A DNA stretch of 64,000 nucleotides from Acridotheres tristis (GCA_037013685.1 CM072893.1:19859736-19923735), one strand, 5' to 3'; shown: positions 29,227-41,764, counted from the stretch's first letter. The notes: generated by a model not told the origin, from the letters alone. Numbers and translations are program-made.

Positions 29227-29782
29227 GTGCGAGCCGGGGACACACCGGGATGTGCGAGCCGGGGACACACCGGGATGTGAGAGAGAGCCGGGGACACACC
29301 GGGATGTGAGAGAGAGCCGGGGACACACCGGGCTGTGCGAGACGGGGACACATCGGGCTGTGAGAGAGAGCCGGGGACACACCGGGATGTGAGAGAGAGC
29401 CAGGGACACACCGGGCTGTGAGAGAGAGCCGGGGACACACCGGGATGTGAGAGAGAGCCGGGGACACACCGGGCTGTGAGAGAGAGCCGGGGACACACGG
29501 GGATGTGAGAGAGAGCCGGGGACACACCGGGCTGTGCGAGCCGGGGACACACCGGGATGTGCGAGCCAGGGACACACCGGGCTGTGAGAGAGAGCCGGGG
29601 ACACACCGGGATGTGAGAGAGAGCCAGGGACACACCGGGATGTGAGAGAGAGCCGGGGACACACCGGGATGTGAGAGAGAGCCAGGGACACACCGGGCTG
29701 TGAGAGCCAGGGACACACGGGGATGTGAGAGAGAGCCGGGGACACACCGGGATGTGAGAGAGAGCCAGGGACACACGGCGCT
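29227..29782. repeat. GC-rich minisatellite, 20 copies of a 25/29-bp unit
   Basis: I count 20 head-to-tail units that tile exactly 556 bp: fourteen of 29 bp (GTGAGAGAGAGCC then RGGGACACACCGGGMT) and six of 25 bp in which the GAGAGA stretch is shorter (mostly GTGCGAGCC, one GTGAGAGCC). Units vary at three or four fixed sites: GGGG/AGGG after AGCC, CCGGG/CGGGG, and final AT/CT. The array lies in a GC-rich patch between AT-rich flanks, with no gene signal. All three minus-strand frames are open through it because the unit contains no stop in any frame. Confidence 0.95.
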
Positions 29783-32700
29783 GCCCAGGGCTGTGTCCCA
29801 TGGGAAGGCTGGAGTGAAGCTCCATCCCAGCCCCTGTCCAGCCATCAGGAATGCGGGCTGAGCTCGGGTTGCGCCTGCTGCGCTCCCACTCCCTCTCCTC
29901 CAAGGAATCATTTACCTGCTGAGGACTTGAAATAAATTGGACAAAGCGTCTGCCCTCTGAGAGGCAGTGAGCCTGTCTGCACTTGACAAGGCGCAGCACA
30001 GACCGGACAAGGCTAAGCCCTAAAATTATTTCTAAAGCTGTAGTTACTTTATTCATACTTAACAGATCCCTTCCACGTAAGGAAGGAGTGTGAGGGCTGG
30101 GAGAGTTAATCTAAACTCTGTAATACTGTACGGTTAAAAGCCTCTTTCTTGTAGCTGTGTTCATGAACTGAGTTTGGAATTCTTAAAAACCCAGATTATT
30201 GAGGAGGAGGGATTTGTTGTTTGGCAAATTGACAAAGCCTGCCGTTCACTCACCTCGCGTGCTGCATGGCTTTACAGTAATCTTAGATAGGGTTCACAGC
30301 ACAAGGGAGGCCTGAAATATTTAAGGGACAATTAAAGAGAGATTCTCAAAGATTTCCGGTTCTGTTATCCAATGAGCTCCAGCTTGAATAGTCGGTTTTG
30401 GTTGGTTTTTTTTAATATTTTTATTCTTTCTGTGCCTCTGCCTTATTCTTATATGTTAATAGTCTGACAACTTTTAAATTGCACCACAAACCTCCAAAAA
30501 CATTGCATCCCTTTGCAGGCTCTCCCAGTAAACTCAAGTAGGAAACATCAGTGTCAAAATTACATGTGGAAACATTAATATGCACATACAGGCAAGTACA
30601 GCTGGTAGAGCTGAGGGTTGAACTGTGACTGCCTGAGCAGATTTCTCTTGTTGAACCTCTGAATTCAGAGGAATGAATGAAGACTGAGAGAGAAAATCAG
30701 CATTTTCCAGAAGGAAGTGCTTAGTGCAGAACTCAGGAAAGAGTAATTACTGTTGTGGACTGAAAAGACTGAACCTCGACAAAGTCTGGGGTCTGCAACT
30801 CCAGACCCATTGTGGGAGAAGCTCTGCTCAGACAGTGATGGAAAAGTTATTCCATTCCATTAATTTTTGATATTACTTTACAGGAAAGGATTGCTACACA
30901 CACAAGACAGCTTACTGCCTTCTTTAACCTTGCAAATTAGAGTAACATCTTCTAATTGTTCCTTCAAAATCAGAAGGTGGTGAAAGAGAGATTAGTGCTA
31001 TTTAATAGGATCAAGGGCTTTCTACATATAAAGAGAGCAATTAAAGCCAGACGCACTAATTGCATCCTCAGATTCAGCATCACTGATTTTTTCCAAAGGA
31101 AAATCAAGAAATGGTAGTGCCAGCTTTCAAGATTCTGTTGGAACCTCCAGATACAGAGATGAGCTCAGCAGCCAGGTGAAAGAAAACAATGCTGTGTGCA
31201 ATATGGCACAAAGATAATTTTTTTCCCCTGAAAACTTCCTTAGTTAGAGCTCCCAGAATCCCATTTCCATAAGCTAAAATGTCAATCATTTGGTTTTATA
31301 TGAAAGTAGCTTATGCTTTTTCTTGAAAAAATGCACTTAGGGTCCTGATATGTCAGCTACTGGCAGCATCCTTGTGATGACAACCCAAGCAGCAGCTGCA
31401 TGTGGGAAAGGTTAATGATGTTCAGCACCACCTTCCTCTGGGAGGGAAGAGTTTATCAGGCCAAAGGGATAAACAGTCAGGGTCACACTTGCTGAGGAAA
31501 GTCAGGAGGTGCTGAGAAGGGAAGGATGGGATGGCAGAGCCAGCTAAGCCAGGAACCAGAGCAGTGGTGAAGGGCTGCAGAGGTAAAGGGTGGCTGCAGA
31601 GTGGGTGCATGGGCAGATCTGGGGGCTGAACTAAACCCAGGGGTGGGCAGTGTAACAAGTGAATCTTGCGGAGTTGCCACAGGACTAAAAGGAACAGCTT
31701 CTATTGGAAGTGAAGATCACTGCTGCAAAGTATTTCTGGTTTGGTTGCCTTAGCTGGTGGTGGCAGCTGTTATCCAATCATGGGAGAGGATGAAAATGTT
31801 GAGATAGGAAGAAAAAAGCCATGGTCTTCCCACTTAAAAACAAATCTGAGGATCTCACTATGGTTTCCCAGCCTTTGGGGTCTGCAGATCAGTTTTTCAC
31901 TACAAAAACGGAGCATTTGTTTGCTATTCAGCAGTAGGCTTTGGTGTTATTAACTGCAGTAAATGCAATTAATACAGTCTCTTGGGTTGTTGTATTTTAT
32001 TGTTGTATTTTATTAGTTAGTGGTGCTAAAAGGAAGACTTTAAGCTATTTTGGAGAATCAGGGAAATATTGTGATTGAACATAGAGAAAGGGATCCTCTT
32101 CTTTCTTCTCCCTCTTGGGTAAACAATGCATTTGTTCTGAGTCCCTAGTTAGGTTTTTAAATGCAGAGTGATGTGGGTAATCAGCTTGGTTGCCATGGTG
32201 TTCCACCTTTGCATCTGATGGTGAGAAATACAAGCTCTAGCAGCACTGCACAAAGCTGCTGTGCCAGGGCCATGGAAGTAAAACAAAGCTGAGCATTATC
32301 TCAAGTACTGTGCAATGCTCTGGCCAGCAGTCTGTTCTGTGGCTGCTTGGGTAACAGACATATGAAGGAAAAGTGAGCCGTCATTAAAAAAAATAGTCAT
32401 CCAAGTCACATTCAGTGATGATGAAGCTTCTGCATAGTGCTGCTGAGCATTATGCAGCTATTTGCTGTAAAGGAAATCATCTTGGTACTAAGAGCTGCAT
32501 GCAACAGTCCAAATGCTTGTGAGAGCCACTGGGCAGATCCTAATTACTTCTTAGTGGCCTTCTCACAGCCATCCTTAAAACTGTACAGAAAGAGTCTGCA
32601 ACTGTTCCTGGTCATAGGCAGGTGTCTAGGGCTGTGTAGGACCCCAGGCAGCTGAGGAAAACTTTAGATTCCCTTACCAAAATGTACCCTATTTTGTGTG

Positions 32701-33220
32701 GATCAAAAACCCCTCTTCCCCCCTGGTAAAACAACTTGCCTACTTCAACACTATGTCATTAGCTGGGTGAAATATTATTCGTCTCCTAAATCCAATTCGT
32801 GTAGCTAGATGATTCTGAGTTTCTCAATCTTTCTTTTCACTGCTGGTTTCTCACCTAGTCCTACCAAGCTCTTGTTTGGAGATAGTTGACCAACTGTTCC
32901 GTGGGAAACAGGACAGGACTGGTTCGTGTAGCTTGTGAAATCTTTGTCAGCAAGAAAGGTTTTTCTAGGATGTAGTGTTCAGTGAGGTCTCGGCTGTTTC
33001 TTACTCTGGTATAAGTGTATGGTTTTCTACTTGGGTGATTCCAGTGTTACTTTAGGCTCATAGAAATTGATTTTTGGGAGGGAACGGCTTTACGTATTTA
33101 TACGTATATAACGTATTTATGTCCCTTGAAAAACGTTAATGTGCTTGAATGCACAAGCCGCGCCTAGGTGCTGTCACTCGGGTCAGTTACACACTGTGCC
33201 AGAGACAAAGAATTACGCGA
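29783..33220. other. Intergenic sequence between the minisatellite and FGFBP3
   Basis: GC-rich for the first 200 bp after the array, then AT-rich. No exon, RNA gene or recognisable transposon seen. Three ACGTAT repeats spaced about 10 bp apart lie at 33092-33116. Confidence 0.5.
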
Positions 33221-33246
33221 GCTTCTTGTCACAAAATAGTTACCGC

Positions 33247-33252
33247 TTTATT
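33247..33252 (-). terminator. FGFBP3: FGFBP3 poly(A) signal
   Basis: TTTATT on the plus strand is AATAAA on the minus strand, 92 bp after the FGFBP3 stop. This predicts a 3' UTR of only about 110-120 nt. Confidence 0.75.
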
Positions 33253-33343
33253 GGGGAGTAAAAGAGGAGAGCGGACAGAGTCGGGGGGCATTGGCCGGGG
33301 GCAGGCGAGCCCGGCAGTGTCCAGGTGCGGGGGCCGGAGCGGC

Positions 33344-33835
33344 TCAGCCCTCCCAGAAGCCGACGAAGAAGCTGCACAGCGAGTGCCAGCGCTCGGCGCA
33401 GTAGGTCTGCGCCGGGTCCCCGGTGGGCTGCGGGCCGGGGCCGGGCTCGGGCAGCAGGCGCAGTTGCGCCTCGGGCGGCGCACGGCCCGGGCCGCAGAGG
33501 CGGGCGCTGAGCGGCGCTCCCGGGGCGCAGGGGTGGCGCCGCCGCCGCAGCCGGGACAGGATCTGCCGCCAGTACTGGCGGCTGCGGCCGCCGAAGGCCG
33601 GGCAGCGCCGCGGCTCCCCGCGGTAGGCGCAGCTCCGCGCCGCCCCGCCGCCCGCAGCCCGGCAGCTCAGCCGCAGCTCGCTGGCCCCCGCCGCCGAGCG
33701 CAGCTCCCAGCGGCACCGGTGCTGCTCGGGCGTGGAGAACCGCCCCGCCCGCGCCTCCTCCGCCTCCTCCGGGTCCGCGCCGCCGCCGGCGGACCCCAGG
33801 GCGGCCAGGGCCAGCAGCGCCAGGGGCAGCCTCAT
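33344..33835 (-). CDS. FGFBP3: Fibroblast growth factor-binding protein 3
   Basis: A secreted carrier that binds FGFs and heparan sulfate and releases FGF from the matrix. The 163-residue protein starts with a signal peptide (MRLPLALLALAALGSA, residues 1-16), then the family core: GRFSTPEQHRCRWEL, CAYRGEPRRCPAF, SRQYWRQILSRLRRRRHPC and LSARLCGPG, and closes with the diagnostic TYCAERWHSLCSFFVGFWEG. Eight cysteines (41, 58, 69, 78, 103, 114, 146, 154) fit four disulfides. The ATG at 33833-33835 is chosen because it directly precedes the signal peptide and has A at -3; the same frame stays open far upstream only because of GC richness. Human FGFBP3 is about 258 residues: the basic linker between core and C-terminal motif is reduced here to roughly 15 residues. 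The coding region has no intron, and the gene lies tail to tail with TNKS2. Confidence 0.93.
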   Translation of the reverse strand: MRLPLALLALAALGSAGGGADPEEAEEARAGRFSTPEQHRCRWELRSAAGASELRLSCRAAGGGAARSCAYRGEPRRCPAFGGRSRQYWRQILSRLRRRRHPCAPGAPLSARLCGPGRAPPEAQLRLLPEPGPGPQPTGDPAQTYCAERWHSLCSFFVGFWEG

Positions 33836-34360
33836 CCTCGGCACCTCAGAGACGGAGCGTCCCGGCGCGGGGCCCGCCCTCCCGCCGCATCTTCCGCGCC
33901 CTGCGGACACATGGACCGTGGCGGGCGGTGCCCCGGCGGGAGCGCAGCCCCCGGGGTCGCGCCAGCCCGAGCCGGGCGCCGAGCGGGCTTGGCCCTCCAG
34001 GCTCGTAGCCCCGGGGGCTTTTAGTTCGCGTCCGTCCATCCTCCAGCTCCGTCCCGGGACCGCCCCGGCCAGGAAGCCGTAACTGGACAGCAGCAGCCGG
34101 AACCCGCACTCGCCGGCTGCGGCATCGCAGCTGCGGGCGGCATTAGACCCGGCTAGGGACAACCCCGTCCTTTCCCCCGCACCCCCCGGTGTTTTCCGCC
34201 CTGTCCCGAGGCACTCACGGTGCGCTGTGCGGTGCGGTGCGGGACAGACGTGCCTGGCTCCGCGCTCCCCGGCTGCCCGCGGCGGGCCCGGCACGGGGTT
34301 ATCAATGCTCGGGGCCTGCCCCCCCCCCCCCGATGCCCCTCCCCGGCCGCCGCCCGCGGG

Positions 34361-34402
34361 GGGACAGCGCGGGGACGCGCCGGGACAGCGCGGGGACGCG
34401 CC
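34361..34402. repeat. Two exact 21-bp tandem copies in the FGFBP3 CpG island
   Basis: The 21-bp unit beginning GGGACAGCGCGGGGACGCGC occurs at 34361-34381 and again at 34382-34402, followed by a partial GGGAGCGCC. Confidence 0.85.
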
Positions 34403-35004
34403 GGGAGCGCCGTGCCCCGACGGCTCCGGGCCACGGGAAACCGCCCGACACAGCCGCGCTTTGTTCGAGAAGCCGCACGCCGGTACCGCAAAACCATCCC
34501 GCAACCCCGGCCCCCTTCCGAGGTGGGGGGGGGAGTCTGGGAGCCCAGGAGCCGAGCTGGGCTGCGGGGATCCTCCGGGGGAGCGGGGACAATGGGTGTG
34601 CGCCTGGTGCGTGGGAATCCGTTTCTTTCTTTTCCCTTTCAATTGATGGAGTTAAAAGGGATTCTGGTTTCTGAAGTGGAATATCTTGTGGATTATTTAG
34701 GATGATTCTTTTCAATGTGGTAAGAGTCTTCTCTCTAGGATGTGTTTAAAAAATGCCAGAAGTTTCAAGAGAGAGTAGACATAACCTTTGTTACTGCACA
34801 TTTGGGGATGGGATATCAGACACCAATTTCAGAAATCTCTTTTTAGAATTAGGATCTCAAAACCCGCGTGTACTTCTGTTTCGTGGGTGGTGATGTACTT
34901 TGCACTTCTGTTCCAAACTCCTGATTGTTCTGACCCTGTCACTCAATGATAACAGACCCCCAAGTTACCAGGAGTTCCCTGTTGCCCTCGCAGTATCAGA
35001 TGAA

Positions 35005-35610
35005 CAAATCAAGAACAGCCGTGCCCAGAAGGACTTGGGAGTGCTGATGGATGAGAGGCTGGATAACACCCAGCAAAGTGCACTGACAGCCCAGAAAGCC
35101 AAATGTGTCCTGGGCTGCATCCAAAGCAGTGTGATCAGCAGGGTGAGGGAGGGGATTCTGCCCTTCTGCTCTGCTCTGTGAGACCCCAGCTGGAACACTG
35201 CATCCAGCTCTGGGGTCCCAGCATAGGACAGAAATGGACCTCTTGGAGTGGATCTAGAGGATGGCCATTAAAACAGTCAGAGGGCTGGAAGATTTCTCGT
35301 GTGACAAAAAGGAGAAAGATTGGGACAAACTTTTAGCAGAGCCTGCTGTGACAGGACAAGGATGATTAGTTTAAACTAAGAGAGAGCAGATTTAGATAGA
35401 TACAAAGATGGAATTTTTTACAATGAGTGTAATGAGGCACCAGAACAGGTTTCCCTGGGAGGCTGTGGATGCCCCATTCCTGGAAAGATTTGAAAGGCTT
35501 GATGGGGCTCTGAGCAATCTGATATGGTTGAAGATGTCCCAGCTCTTTGAAGGGGATGAACTAGGAAACCTTTAAAAGTCCCTCACAACCCAAACCATTC
35601 TATGATACCA
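35005..35610 (+). repeat. CR1 LINE 3' end with reverse-transcriptase remnant
   Basis: The translation from 34999 on contains KDLGVLMDERLDNTQQSAL and AQKAKCVLGCIQSSV, then REGILPFCSAL, the C-terminal portion of CR1 ORF2 polymerase. A stop interrupts it, and the following RPQLEHCIQLWGP continues in another frame, so the copy is dead. The untranslated tail includes CCCTGGGAGGCTGTGGATGC and ends in CCATTCTATGATACC at 35610, the usual CR1 terminus. It is 5'-truncated and has internal deletions relative to the family. Confidence 0.9.
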
Positions 35611-38600
35611 CTCAATGGGTGAGAGTGGTTGATACTGACTGATTGATCTTTCTGTGCTATAACTCCTAAAAATGAGAGACTTCTGTGGAGTCTGAGAGAC
35701 TGAGAGAATGACTGCTGGAGAAGAGGTGGGATTCAGAGTACTTTTCTAATTCAGGGGAGGGGGAACATTTTCAGGTGGCTCTCCCACTTCCTAACTGTGT
35801 TGCACAGTTAGAGCTCTACCTAGAGGGTTGTTTGGAGTGGGAGAGAAACAGCAGAGGAGAGAGGACCATTGGAAGGAAATAAAATATCTTAGGTAACAAA
35901 CCATAAGAGAGAGTCTACAACCAAGAATCTCAAGAGGAAGCTGTCTGGAGTTAAGTACAAAACTACCTCTGAAGGACAAGGCTGACCTGACTGTAAGCTG
36001 TGTGGCTCCTTTCTCAGTATGCCACAATGTGTATTTCACTTTCATGGGTGCTGAGGACTCCCCATGGGCTGTAGGAGGAATCTTGGCATCTGACTGAGGG
36101 CTGTGGGTACCATGAGGCATCATAAAGGACTGCATTGTGACTTTTAAAATCTTCTATGGCTCCAGTGAGCACAAGGCACATCATGTGCCTTAGCTTATTA
36201 GTTCACCAAACGTTGGAGTTGCTTTCAAATTAAGTTCTGACCACCCGTAATTGTTATATATTGTTACACTGAGATCTCTGTCCATTTTTCACATTCTTGC
36301 TGCCATTTATGCATTGTGAAATGGAGTTGTCTAATATGTTTGAGGTTTTTTATAGTATATTATCCTAAGTGTATCAGCGTTGGAGGAAAACATTACTGTG
36401 TGTTTTAATGAGCACATTGCTGTTTTATTTTTTTAACAATTTACTTTAAATTCACACAAGTCATGAAACTGCAGGAACTAAGGAAATAAATTAAACCAGA
36501 ATGAGATTTCTCTAGCCTACCCATACAGTAACTAATCTTCCTTAATATTCTTTGCCATGTTCTCTTGTTCCTGGTACCTATATTCAAATACAAATTTCCC
36601 TCCATGATTCTGACTTCTCTTTTGCAGTAAAGCAGGTGTTAGTCTTTGCTCATTGCTTTTATATGAATTTTCTTGCACAAGCTGCTATTTTCTCTCTTGG
36701 ATTTGATGGGGATACAGTGGGGGGAAGATCTTTCTTGCATTACTAAAACCACTGCATCCTGTCATTCTATGTTTGCAGTTTAAATCTAGTTAGTTTGTGT
36801 AGTAGCTGGGTTTTGACTGCTCTTTCCCTACTGCCTCCCTATGTTAGAATAACTTTTCTAGCCCTACAAGTAGCTGGTTATGGAGTTATCTTTGAAAACA
36901 TGATTAGTGTGCACTGTGGCAGAGATTCTTCCCTTGCCTCTGCAGAACAAACCCCTGGGGGTTTAATGGGCCTGTCCATCTCAGCAAATGCAATAAAGAG
37001 TGTGCTTAACCATGAGAGTTCTACAATGAGACTAAGATGGGTGGAGTTACAGATGTACCGTGTTGGATGTAATCTGGACTTCAGCCCAGATTCTAAACTA
37101 AATTCAAAGTTAATGTGAACACTCACAGGACCACCCTAAAGCATGAGTTCAGGGGAGACAGTGCAAGGTAACGGTCTGAAACACCTGCACAAAGCCAAGG
37201 TGGTGGATGCTGATGGAGAAATATGTCTGCAGGAAAGCTTGAAAGGCTACAGAGATCACAAGCTGAATGTGAGACAACAGCCATCATACAGCTGCAAAAA
37301 AGGAAACACATAAATAAAGATATCAGCCATAAGACACAGGAAGTAAGGTATGGACTAAAGCCAGGCTTTGAATAGGGCATTGTGTCCAGTTTAAGCATTA
37401 CTCTCCAAAAAAAAAAAGATGAAGATCAATTGAACTGAATTTGTAAAAGAGCAATGAGAGTATCACAGACCTAGAAAACTTGATTTATGATGAGGTGATT
37501 TCAACAAGGGGCTTTTTAACCTAACAAAGAAAAGAACTGAGAAGGCAAATAGTAAGAATTTAATCACTGATTAAAGCTATTTTCTTATACATATTTTATT
37601 TCAGAAGCATATATCATAGCCTTAATCACACTTTTCATTGGTCAATGAATAAATAAATCATCCTGTTAGGTTTTAACTCTGAACTGAAAAACCTGTTTAT
37701 ATTCTGTTTATAGGCCACCTTTCTGACTTTGAAGATATTGCATGGGAAACTGTGTTAGAGCTTTGACTTCAGGGTTTTGATCATTGAAAATTCAGTTGTA
37801 TCAACCATTTGTATTTTATAAAAACTCCAGTCACTATGAAGAATAATACTTCTCTAATTCTAACCTCTAGGATTGCAGCAACAACTGTAAATGGTTGCAA
37901 AATAATTTTGCTTTACAAGTGGAAAGTAGTCACAGTTTCCAGCCCTGTCATTATCAATTCCTTTTCAGAGAAGTGGGTAGTGTAAACATTGTTTATGATT
38001 CATAAACTGAAATTGTTTTAAATACACAAGACCATAGCTGTGTTTAACCTTGTTGTTTGAGTTGTCAGTCTTCCAATTCCTTGGTACTGGCTCCAGAGAA
38101 TAACATCATATTTAATGTGTCTGCAGGGGAATAGACTGACCTTCTCAATTACCTTCTAGACCCTGTTTAAAGCACTTCTCTGCAGTCAGACTGATGCCTC
38201 TGTCCAGGTTTTTGACATGTTTTATGATGTTTCTTTCTTTCCCTGACTATAAAGTGCCACTGAAATTCAACCCAACCCTTTGTTCATGAGGTAGCTTTTG
38301 GCAAAATTGTAGAAAAATTAAAGAAACTGCATAATATTGATCAGGAGAGTTATAAACCAATTTCTTATGATGAAGAATTTGTTTGTAACTGTCCATATGC
38401 CATCCTTGAGTCAGCATACTGTGCTCTGCTGAATGCTCTCTTGGAAGCCAGGACAATGCAGTTCTTCAGAATTATCCCAGAATACATTTTCTCCTCAATT
38501 CATTTGCTTTAACAGAAAATGTTCCACATATGTTTCCACATCTTTTCTGTCTTGCATTCCCTGCAGGCTTTTCCACGAGCTGGTCTGAATCATTTGCCTT

Positions 38601-41600
38601 GTGTTCTCCAAGGCCATGTTTCCACCCAGGTCAGGAAACCTTAGAGAATTGAGTTTTTGATAGTGGTTCCTTTGCTCCACAGGAGCTGCTTTGTTCCTTT
38701 CACCATGTATATATTCCTTTCTTTAGTTAACTTGTATATTCTCAACTCAGATTGTTGTGTTTGTGATTAGACATGCATAACCACACGCTGTTTTTTAAAG
38801 CATGTTATTTTTCATATTTAAGAGGCCACCTCTTAAATGTTCCACTAAGGATGTTGCTTTATCAGCCATATAAAGGTTGCCATGCTTATTCTTTACCTTC
38901 ATAAGCAAACTTAGAAAGATTTTTAATTTCTACTTCTCAAATATTTATCAAAGAGTCATTGTTGTCCCCATTAGCAGAGAACTCACATGATCACTATTTG
39001 CTACCTTAATTCTTCACTGTGCAATGAATGGACTGACCTCGGTGTTGACAATGGTCCTTGTTGAGCTGGGTATGGGAGCTGCAAGAACACCTCTACAACT
39101 CCAGGCTTTTCTATCAGCTGATCCAAACTCTGTCTCGTGAAAGGCTGAATTTCAGCTTTGCCTTTTCCATTCTTTAAGCTCGTTCAAAATAATAGCGAAG
39201 AAAATAATAGAAGGAATTTATTTCAGCTAGTACTACACAGAGGACTCCATTAGACTGTCAAAAATACCATTTCCTTTCATAGAACCTATGGCTGGTCATC
39301 CTGTGGTCAGTTTGAAGAAGTGGAAAATACTGTTTATTGTAGCAACATGCATACAGACCTACATGCAACTGAAACCCCATGAAAGTATTGCAGAAGGAAA
39401 ATGAACTCCCTTTTGAATTGCTCTTGTCTCCTTATTTTAGGCACAGACAATGATTGGAAGCGCCCATTTAATCTGAATATTTATAGAAATATAAAGTGTT
39501 AAAATTAGCTCAACAAATGCATCTTGACACTATTTCTTGGCTGCAGTGTGCTGGAGGTGACCAACATGCCAGGAAAGGCTTATTTCATGATTTAAGTGAC
39601 AAGAGTAGCTACAGAGCAGAAGGATGGGGAGCTGAAGTGATGCAGGAGATTATCTATTAATATGTTACCAGAGAACTCTTGTATCAGATGGTGTTGAGAG
39701 CATGTTGTTACTGCAGAAGCAGCAGGCACAGCATGAGGAGAGCTGGGGATGTAAAACCTGGTACCAGGCATGAACTGAACCCCCATCCACTACATAGGGG
39801 AGGAAACACTGTACAGACCACTGAGATAACTCACAGGGGTGGGATTGCTTCTTTCTTTTCTTCTCTTCATGAAATGCAAGGAAACGTCACACTCTGAAAA
39901 TGTCAATTGTGAAGGTTTCAGTAAGAAAATGTAATTACAGAGCTTTTTAACGAGGAAACAAATCACAATTATTTGACAACCAAGCTGTAAACAGTAGACT
40001 GAGTTCTTTTAAATGTCTTATGAATTGAGTAAAAAGGCTGTATGTTGGAATACAAGTTAAAAAAAAGATTTCTAGAACAAAAGGTCTGAACTATTAGACT
40101 CCACTTAAAATTTCAGAAAACCTACATGGCAAATTTATAAAACTTATAACAATAAACTGTCCTGGTATGTTTAATCTCATTTCATAAAAAATAATAGAAA
40201 TAGTCAAATTTTTGTAATTGATAAAAATGCAATATGCATAGTGCTTTCTGTGTGTCTCCACAGTAAAATACCTCCCCTGATACTGGAGGAGGTTCAGATA
40301 TTTAACTTGCACAGTCAGTTTATTTGGACTGAACTCTTTTGCCACCTGCTGAAAGCTGAGGGTTGGTTTTCCATGGTGTGAGCTGACCTGCAGACTATTA
40401 CAGCAAAAAGTAAGTGTCAAAACAGATAATTGTGAAAGATGTCATGTTCCTAAAAGGTGGATGTTTTTCTAAGGAACCCCATTTTTTTAATGGATTATGT
40501 TTATTTTTACGTTGTGATTTTATCTAAAGTTCCAAAATAGAGGGGAGAATGGTGGTGTATTAGATACAAGCAAACAATGAAGTTGGTCCTGTCATATAAA
40601 TGATAATGATTTTTATGGGGCAGAAATACACAGGCTGTACAAAGCCTTATATACTCTGTCAGCATACTGTTGGTGGCTCTTGTATTACAAAACTCAAATG
40701 AGTTTGATGTTGGGTTTCTTAAGTAGAACTATACTCTGCCTAAATATCAAATAAATAAAAAGCCATACGCCATAACCAACAAATATCAAAGAAAGACACC
40801 TGAAAAAAGAAGAACTAAGAATGTAATATTAATTAAGGCAGTTGACTGTCATATTCTTGCTCGTTTGCATTTGCCTTGCCACTACACAGGCCACTGAGTT
40901 TCCACATCCCACACAGTCAGGTTTGTGTCTTTTCTTCTGTTAGACAGTTAAAGCTGCTTTCTCCTTTCTGCATCCTGGTCTCTCTAGGCCTAAAAGGCTC
41001 AATTAGAAATGCAAAATAGTTTTTCTATACCCTGACTAATTAGAAGAGCATAATGATGAGACCTTTAGAATTACAGGAGCAGGCAGTAACAGAATCATAG
41101 CAATACCACAGTGTCCAGGTCCCAGTACCAGGGAAGGAGCTGCTTGCAGTGCCTGGGAGATGCATGGTAGCAGGCACTATAGAGCAGTGGGATTGCATAA
41201 AGGCACACTGAAATTCAGGGAGAATCTGTTTTGTGGTACAAGATTGCCTGCTGTTAGGTGCTCAGCCCAAGGTCTATCCAAATCACAATGATGCCTTCTG
41301 CTCAACACATCCAGTTCTCCCCAGTTAACCCCTGGGGGGTGCTGAAATTCTTTGTATTTCCCATGGTAACCTGGATCACTAGACTGACGTTTTAGAGTAT
41401 TTGTTCCTGGAGCAATATGCCATGCAGGGTTCTCCTTTGCTACCACATGTGATACCCTTGCCAAGAGTGAAGAGTCTTCTGCCTCTAAAATCCTATAGTG
41501 TAAGTCAGCATATAATGCTAAAAACTGCCTATTTCATTGAACATTTAGAGTTTTATTGAACTCTTATAGCTGAGGCTCAGAGACAGCAATGAGCATTTCT

Positions 41601-41719
41601 TGAAAGGAAATTATGATTTTTCTAAGCAATCTAGAAACATTAATGTCAATAATCAATGGCATTAAATGATGTGAAAAATTTCCCTGTACTACTGTTCTAC
41701 ATCCAAGGTGTTGGTAGTG

Positions 41720-41764
41720 TGGTTTTTTTGGTGGTTTTTTTTTGTTTTGTTTCGGTTTTTTTTA
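41720..41764. repeat. T/G low-complexity tract
   Basis: Runs of T broken by GG, GTGG, G and CGG. Simple sequence without further signal. Confidence 0.8.

Larger units (their letters stand above)
33290..34600. promoter_or_regulatory. FGFBP3: CpG island covering FGFBP3 coding region and 5' region
   Basis: About 1.3 kb of very GC- and CpG-rich sequence, with AT-rich DNA on both sides. It includes a 13-C run at 34319-34331, a 9-G run at 34525-34533 and two exact 21-bp tandem copies starting GGGACAGCGCGGGGACGCGC at 34361 and 34382. The FGFBP3 promoter and 5' UTR are expected between 33836 and 34600 on the minus strand, but the start site and any 5' UTR intron cannot be read. Confidence 0.7.

Noticed and set aside
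28938..30056. 372-codon minus-strand ORF (and 211/247-codon companions)
   Set aside because: It is a by-product of the 25/29-bp minisatellite, which has no stop in any minus frame; the peptide is only the translated repeat, with no protein-like composition outside it.
33149..34024. 291-codon plus-strand ORF over FGFBP3
   Set aside because: Antisense shadow of FGFBP3 in a CpG island; Ala/Arg/Gly-rich with no domain.
33344..34642. 432-codon ORF extending FGFBP3 upstream
   Set aside because: The true protein starts at the signal-peptide Met (33835). The extension is GC-rich open frame without similarity to the family.
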